Below are positions 59,721 through 64,000 of a stretch of DNA of 64,000 nt, piece by piece. Origin of the DNA: Microbacterium sp. B35-30 (lineage in GTDB: Bacteria > Actinomycetota > Actinomycetes > Actinomycetales > Microbacteriaceae). The translations under genes and the position numbers were made by a program. The number at the start of each line of letters is the position of its first letter. Position 1 is the first letter of the stretch. The stretch covers positions 124,001 through 188,000 of the forward strand of contig NZ_MWLQ01000014.1 in the NCBI RefSeq assembly GCF_010634855.1, in the 5' to 3' direction. A model generated the notes under the pieces. It saw nothing but the letters and a program-made list of their open reading frames with translations, did no database searches and was not told the origin of the DNA.

Positions 59721-61979
59721 CTACCTGACCGAGAAGGACGCCTCGGCGTCGGCGTCGACCGAGCCGCCCACCGACACCGTGTAGGTGCCGGGCGCGGTCA
59801 CCCATGCCGACGCACCAGCGTCCCAGTACTCGAGCAGGTGCATGTCGGCGAGGTCCTCTGCCGACAGCGTCACCTGCACGTTGCGGTGCTCGCCGGGCTC
59901 GAGCGTCACGCGCTCCCAGCCGATCAGGCGCTTCGAGGGCTCACCCGAGGCGTCCGGCAGCTCGAGGTAGACCTGGGCCACCTCGGTGCCGGCGACGTCG
60001 CCGGTATTGGTGAGCTTGAACCGCACACGGATCTCCTTGTCTCCCGTGGTCGACTGCGGCGTCACCGTGACCTTGTCGTACGAGAACTCGGTGTAGCTCA
60101 GACCGTGACCGAACTCGAACAGGGGCTCGATGCCTTGCGCCTCATACCAGCGGTAGCCGACCTGCAGGCCCTCGCTGTAGTCGACCTGCCGGATGCCGGA
60201 CGCGTCCAGCACGCCGGGGTACTGCGCCTCCGAACCGGCGGTCGGCGTGTCGGCGAGCGAGACGGGGAACGTCATCGGGAGCTTTCCCGACGGGTTCGCA
60301 TCGCCGTACACGAGTGCCGCGAGCGCCGGGCCGAACTGCTCCCCCGAGTGCCACGCGTGGAAGACCGCGTCGACGTCGTCGATCCACGGCATCTCGACGG
60401 CGGACCCCGCGTTGAGCACCGCCACCGTGGAGGGAGCGGATGCCGCGACCGCCGCGATCAGCTGATCGCCGTTGCCGTCCAGCCGGAGGTCGGGCAGGTC
60501 CTGACTCTCACCCATCGTGTAATGGCCGAACACGAGCGCGACATCGGCAGCGGATGCCACCGCCGCGGCCTGCGCCACGTCGGCACCACTGTCGTACACG
60601 GCTTCTCCGCCGGCCTGCGTCACGCGCTCGGTGAGAGCGGTGAGCGGGTCGACGAGCGCGGTGCAGTTCAGCACCGGCCCTCCGGGTCCGAACGGGAAGT
60701 CCCAGCCGCAGCCGGTCTGCGCGCTGACACCCCCGGTGGGGACGCTCGACGCCGTCTGCCCGATGACGGCGACGGTGAGATCCCCCGACGCCAGGGGCAG
60801 CACGCCGTCGTTCTTGAGCAGCACCGTGCTCTGCTCGGCGATCTCGCGGGCGAGCGCCTTGTGCTCGGGCGTGGAGACGTTCGCGACGGGCGTCGCGGGC
60901 ACCGGGTGGTCGAACAGGCCTCCCGCGATGTAGGAGCGCACCACGCGGAACGCGGCTTCGTCGATCCGCTCCTGCGTGATCTCACCGGCGGCGAGTGCGG
61001 CATCCAGACGTGCGGGCGTGAACCAGCGCGGGCGGTTCAGCTCCTGATCGAGACCGGCGTTCAGCGAAGGAGCGGTCGAGTGCACCGATCCGAAGTCGCT
61101 CATCACATAGCCCTCGAAGGGGTAGTCCTGTCGCAGGCTCGTGGTGAGGATCTCGTTCTCGCACGCCCAGGCGCCGTTGACCTGGTTGTACGAGCACATG
61201 AGGCTGCCGGGATCGCTCTTGCGCACCGCGATCTCGAACGGCAGGTCGTAGATCTGCTTGAACGTGCGCTCGTCCATGTTGGATGAACTGGACTGCCGCG
61301 CGATCTCCTGCTCGTTCGCCACGTAGTGCTTGAGGTTCGCGATCACCGGCTTGTCCGGGTTCCCGTCCTCGAGACCGCGCACGTTCGCCGCGGCCATGAG
61401 GCCAGAGAGCACGGGGTCTTCGCCGAAGTACTCCGAGCCCCGGCCCGACAGCGGTGTGCGGCCCGAGGCGATGCCGGGTCCGAGGACGACCGCACTGCGC
61501 TTGTCGAAGGACTCGCTGCCGTGGGCGACGGCCTTCTGCTCGCCGAGCTCGAGGTTCCACGTCGCGGCCACGGCGATGGGCCCGGGCCACGCCGTGGTCC
61601 CCGCCGATTGGTAGACGCCGTCCGGTCCGTTGGCGTAGATGACGACCGGCGTACAGGCCACCTGCGCGGGGTACACGACCGGCGCTTCGCCGGTGAATCC
61701 GGGGTTCCACGTCGTCCGAGCGGGGTCGTTCGCCGGCTGCTCGACCAGCCAGCGGTACTTCTGGTGCTGCGAGCTGGCGTCGAGCAGCGCCTGGGCCCGT
61801 TCGTCGGCGGACTTCGACGAATCCATCCACGGCACCGTCGCGCAGTCCACCGCGGCGGCCGGCGCGGCGACCGCGACCACCGCCCCGGTGCTCACCAGCG
61901 TGGCACCCAGCAGCACCGCGATCACACGTCGACGCCTGTGCGTTCGGCGCGGCTGTCGCTCGTTCTCGGACAACGTCAT
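59721..61979 (-). CDS. Secreted GH3 beta-glycosidase
   Basis: A 752-residue retaining glycosidase exported by a Sec-type signal peptide: a basic RRTHRRRR stretch, a hydrophobic core near 18-40, and cleavage after APAAA near 43. The (alpha/beta)8 domain has RTPLSGRGSEYFGEDP near 175-190, LKHYVANEQE near 215 and the nucleophile Asp in VMSDFGSVHS near 290. The second domain has VLLKNDGVLPL, and a C-terminal fibronectin-III-like domain starts near 640. The only clearly secreted glycosidase here, so it acts outside on plant glycosides or cello-/xylo-oligosaccharides. beta-Glucosidase, xylosidase and arabinosidase remain open. Confidence 0.93.
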   Translation of the reverse strand: MTLSENERQPRRTHRRRRVIAVLLGATLVSTGAVVAVAAPAAAVDCATVPWMDSSKSADERAQALLDASSQHQKYRWLVEQPANDPARTTWNPGFTGEAPVVYPAQVACTPVVIYANGPDGVYQSAGTTAWPGPIAVAATWNLELGEQKAVAHGSESFDKRSAVVLGPGIASGRTPLSGRGSEYFGEDPVLSGLMAAANVRGLEDGNPDKPVIANLKHYVANEQEIARQSSSSNMDERTFKQIYDLPFEIAVRKSDPGSLMCSYNQVNGAWACENEILTTSLRQDYPFEGYVMSDFGSVHSTAPSLNAGLDQELNRPRWFTPARLDAALAAGEITQERIDEAAFRVVRSYIAGGLFDHPVPATPVANVSTPEHKALAREIAEQSTVLLKNDGVLPLASGDLTVAVIGQTASSVPTGGVSAQTGCGWDFPFGPGGPVLNCTALVDPLTALTERVTQAGGEAVYDSGADVAQAAAVASAADVALVFGHYTMGESQDLPDLRLDGNGDQLIAAVAASAPSTVAVLNAGSAVEMPWIDDVDAVFHAWHSGEQFGPALAALVYGDANPSGKLPMTFPVSLADTPTAGSEAQYPGVLDASGIRQVDYSEGLQVGYRWYEAQGIEPLFEFGHGLSYTEFSYDKVTVTPQSTTGDKEIRVRFKLTNTGDVAGTEVAQVYLELPDASGEPSKRLIGWERVTLEPGEHRNVQVTLSAEDLADMHLLEYWDAGASAWVTAPGTYTVSVGGSVDADAEASFSVR

Positions 61980-62008
61980 CGTCGTTCCTCTCCGTCGAGG
62001 AGCGATCC

Positions 62009-62040
62009 GTAGACCGCTCTACATATGTAGACCGCTCTAC
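62009..62040. promoter_or_regulatory. Paired GTAGACCGCTCTAC operators upstream of GH3
   Basis: Two identical 14-base inverted repeats (GTAGA/TCTAC arms), at 62009-62022 and 62027-62040, are separated by ATAT and flanked by CC and GG. The whole block is nearly palindromic. It lies 30 bases upstream of the GH3 ATG. A similar TAGACCG core occurs at 46935-46950. Confidence 0.75.
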
Positions 62041-62205
62041 GGTGACACGCGGCATCCATGAACGTCAAGGTTCTTCTCCCACCGTGATCCACACGCGGAA
62101 AGGTGGATGCCGCGCCTCAAGCGGCGCGCACACGTGTCGGGCCCACGCTCATCCGGGGCGCAGCCGGCGATGTCAAGACCCCGGCTCCCGGCATCCTTCC
62201 GGGGT

Positions 62206-62211
62206 TAGCGT
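62206..62211 (+). promoter_or_regulatory. Leaderless-type -10 before the small acidic ORF
   Basis: TAGCGT ends 6 bases before the ATG at 62218, with no ribosome site, as expected for a leaderless transcript. The -35 region is weak. The rest of 62041-62205 shows nothing recognisable. Confidence 0.35.
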
Positions 62212-62217
62212 GTCTCC

Positions 62218-62400
62218 ATGGACGAACCGCGAACCGAAGACCAGACGCCCGGCGAAGCCACCCCGGGCGACGAGAGGCCCAGCAGCGGCGACGAGAACCC
62301 GGTCGGCGGGGACGAGACCACCGAAGAGCAGCTGGAGGCCGACAACCCCGTCGAAGCCGACACTCTCGAGACCCTGGACCCCGACAACCCCCCGGCCTGA
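62218..62400 (+). CDS. Small acidic hypothetical protein
   Basis: A 60-residue protein with about one third Asp/Glu, many Pro and Thr, and no hydrophobic segment. It should be intrinsically disordered. It ends with a motif-like TLETLDPDNPPA, which I recall from small conserved proteins in Microbacteriaceae, so it is probably a real gene despite its size. No function is known. It converges on the transglutaminase gene. Confidence 0.6.
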   Translation: MDEPRTEDQTPGEATPGDERPSSGDENPVGGDETTEEQLEADNPVEADTLETLDPDNPPA

Positions 62401-62432
62401 CCGAAGCGGGCCGCTGACGAAGGGTCCGAGCC

Positions 62433-63278
62433 CTACGCCTCGCGGGTGATGGTCACCTTGACGTGCAGGTTGCTCTTGAACGGTCCGGCGTAGACGCCGC
62501 GCAGCGGCGGGACGTCGCCGTAGTCGCGTCCGCGACCGACCAGCACGTGCCGGTCGCCGATCTCGATGTTGTTGGTGGGGTCGAAGCCCTGCCACTCCCC
62601 CGCGAACCACTCGACCCACGCGTGAGACTCGCCGGTCACGGCGACACCCACCTCGGCCGACGGCCGCGGGTGCAGGTAGCCCGAAACGTAGCGCGCCGGG
62701 ATGCCGACCTCGCGCAGGGCGCCCAGGGTGACGTGCGCGATGTCCTGGCAGACGCCCTTGCGCGCCTCCCACGCCTCGCTCGCGGTCGAGTGCACGCCGG
62801 TGATGCCGTGCATGTACTCCACGGCGTCACCCACCGCGACCGAGATCGCGTGCGCCGCACGGCCGGGGTGGTCGTGCTCTGCGGCGATGCTGCGCGCGAG
62901 CTCCGCAACCTCGGCGTGGGGGCGCGTGCGCCCGGTCTGCGACAGCTGCTCGACCGTCTCGATCGAGCGGGCCGACTCGCGGGCGAGCTCGTCCCACGTG
63001 AGGTCGATGTGCTCGAGCGGGCGCGGACGCACCTCGACCAGCGAGCGGGCGGTGATCGTGAGCGACGAGTGCGGCGACAGCACGTCGAACGCCGCGACCC
63101 GCGTGCCGAAGTAGTCGACGTACTGGTTGACGGATGTCGACGGCTCGATGTCGAGCGACGAGTTGAGCACGAACTGGCTGTCGGTGGAGCCCGGGAGCAT
63201 GCGGGCCTCGTTGTACGAGGCCGTCACGTCGCCGAGATAGCCGAAGCCGGTCTGGTGCTCGATGCGGAGTCTCTTCAT
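62433..63278 (-). CDS. Transglutaminase-like cysteine peptidase family protein
   Basis: A 281-residue protein with an N-terminal beta domain (RIEHQTGFGYLGDVTASYNE, the bacterial transglutaminase-like N-terminal region) and a transglutaminase core with the full triad: Cys177 in KGVCQD, His219 in ESHAWVEW and Asp233 in GFDPTNN. It follows the alpha-E gene 52 bases downstream on the same strand. This pair is common in actinobacteria, usually with a circularly permuted ATP-grasp protein. The biological role of the set is unclear (peptide or amide ligation/hydrolysis). Confidence 0.93.
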   Translation of the reverse strand: MKRLRIEHQTGFGYLGDVTASYNEARMLPGSTDSQFVLNSSLDIEPSTSVNQYVDYFGTRVAAFDVLSPHSSLTITARSLVEVRPRPLEHIDLTWDELARESARSIETVEQLSQTGRTRPHAEVAELARSIAAEHDHPGRAAHAISVAVGDAVEYMHGITGVHSTASEAWEARKGVCQDIAHVTLGALREVGIPARYVSGYLHPRPSAEVGVAVTGESHAWVEWFAGEWQGFDPTNNIEIGDRHVLVGRGRDYGDVPPLRGVYAGPFKSNLHVKVTITREA

Positions 63279-63298
63279 GATCGCCGCCCTGGGTGCTG

Positions 63299-63327
63299 TG
63301 GTTCGACAGGCTCACCAACCGGTCGAA
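63299..63327. repeat. Possible remnant of an intergenic palindrome
   Basis: TTCGAC (63302-63307) and GTCGAA (63322-63327) form a small inverted repeat. The wording resembles the dispersed TTCGACAGGCTCA-type palindromes I recall from Microbacterium. It lies in the gap between the alpha-E and transglutaminase genes. Confidence 0.3.
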
Positions 63328-63330
63328 AAG

Positions 63331-64000
63331 TCATGAGATCTCTCCGATCCAGCTGGGCTCGGCCTGGGTCGGGAAGAATCGGCCGCGGATCGCCTCGGAT
63401 GCCTCGCGCGTGACCGTCTGCACACGGTCCATGTGCGTCGGCAGCTCGCCGAGGATCTCGGAGATGGGCCGGTACTCGAGATCGTTGCGGATCTGCCCGA
63501 GCGCCCGCAGCACCGTGTTCGAGTGGCCGACCCGGTCGGCCCGCGGGTCGATCGCGCTCATGCACTCCTCGGCGCGCTGGATCGAGTAGATGATCGAGCG
63601 GGGGAAGAGCCGGTCGAGGAGGAGGAACTCGGCCGCGTTGCGGGCGCTCGGCATGCCGCGATACGTCCGGAGATACGCCTCGTAGGCGCCGCACGAGCGG
63701 AGGATCGTGGTCCACGACGGACCGGATGCCTCGGTCAGCGACCGCGTCGCCAGCAGGCGCGCCGTCATGTCGGTGCGCTCGATGCTGCGTCCGAGCGTGA
63801 AGAACTGCCAGGCTTCGTCCCGGCTGGTGGACGAGTCCACGATGCCCACGGCGAGCGCCGCGCGCTCGCGCACCCACTGGAAGAACTCGTGCACCCGGTC
63901 GTTCTGCAGGCGCCGCGGCATCCGTGCATTCGTGGTGTTGAGGGTCTCCCACAGCTCCGACGAGACGATCTCCCGCGCCCTCCGGGCGTTCTCGCGCGCC
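63331..64000 (-). CDS. Alpha-E domain protein (DUF403), 5' end outside window
   Basis: The C-terminal 222 residues of an all-alpha protein of the alpha-E/DUF403 family. Typical motifs are ARENARRAREIVSSELWETL at the window edge, FFTLGRSIERTDMTARLLATR, DRLFPRSIIYSIQRAEECM and NTVLRALGQIRNDLEYR. An internal ATG at 63921 is not the start, because family-typical sequence continues upstream to base 64000. It forms an operon with the transglutaminase gene. Function unknown; its usual partners include an ATP-grasp protein. Confidence 0.9.
   Translation of the reverse strand, partial: ARENARRAREIVSSELWETLNTTNARMPRRLQNDRVHEFFQWVRERAALAVGIVDSSTSRDEAWQFFTLGRSIERTDMTARLLATRSLTEASGPSWTTILRSCGAYEAYLRTYRGMPSARNAAEFLLLDRLFPRSIIYSIQRAEECMSAIDPRADRVGHSNTVLRALGQIRNDLEYRPISEILGELPTHMDRVQTVTREASEAIRGRFFPTQAEPSWIGEIS

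Noticed and set aside
1..64000. CRISPR arrays, tRNA/rRNA genes, insertion sequences or prophage
   Set aside because: No regularly spaced repeats, no tRNA-like cloverleafs noticed, and no transposase, integrase or phage structural genes among the plausible coding regions.

Overview
The window is G+C-rich DNA (roughly 70% by eye) packed with plant-sugar genes. It is consistent with an actinobacterium of the Microbacteriaceae, most likely Microbacterium. The reasons are codon use (strong C/G third positions), frequent GTG starts, LacI-regulated CUT1 sugar ABC transporters, and a long intergenic palindrome (56049-56133) of a kind I recall from Microbacterium genomes. No rRNA, tRNA, CRISPR, phage or insertion sequence was seen. 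No gene-free stretch exceeds 300 bases.

Layout. (1) 1-9495: end of a sugar permease, an unassigned six-hairpin glycosidase-like protein, a five-bladed beta-propeller glycosidase, a LacI regulator with an NAD-dependent epimerase/dehydrogenase, a GH78 alpha-L-rhamnosidase behind twin LacI operators, and a SorC-type regulator. (2) 9568-22809: an Lpl-type oligosaccharide transporter facing a GH95 alpha-L-fucosidase/galactosidase. GH95 is followed by a tightly overlapping run: CaiB-type CoA-transferase, a substrate-binding-protein fold without a signal peptide, MaoC hydratase, lactonase-type amidohydrolase and Gfo/Idh/MocA dehydrogenase. A LacI regulator and an SGNH hydrolase follow. (3) 22873-31512: a second ABC transporter with an Asp/Glu-racemase-like partner, divergent from GH127 beta-L-arabinofuranosidase, a RuBisCO-like protein and a four-carbon-acid-sugar kinase. 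(4) 31616-41164: a class A penicillin-binding protein, a GH2 beta-galactosidase, a FAD/Fe-S D-lactate-dehydrogenase-type oxidase and a LacI regulator. (5) 41282-57561: two more GH78 rhamnosidases, a third ABC transporter, and the L-rhamnose pathway rhaM-rhaI-(esterase)-rhaEW-rhaB, with a stray nucleotidyltransferase. (6) 57632-64000: a beta-lactamase-fold hydrolase, a fourth LacI regulator, a secreted GH3 enzyme, a small acidic protein, and a transglutaminase/alpha-E pair.

How the genes fit. Apart from the secreted GH3, the glycosidases show no obvious signal peptide, so three ABC systems probably import oligosaccharides that are trimmed inside the cell. Released L-rhamnose goes through mutarotase, isomerase, kinase and the aldolase/lactaldehyde dehydrogenase fusion. 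L-fucose or L-galactose, L-arabinose and apparently an apiose-derived branched acid are handled by other modules. This set (rhamnose, fucose/galactose, arabinofuranose, apiose chemistry, esterases) recalls the side chains of rhamnogalacturonan II or apiosyl/rhamnosyl plant glycosides.

The most promising undescribed system is the CoA-transferase / SBP-like / MaoC / lactonase / dehydrogenase run behind GH95. Next is the GH127-RuBisCO-like-kinase operon. A recurring LacI-type operator (core TGAAACGATTCA and variants) lies at several promoters, twice exactly at the predicted transcription start.
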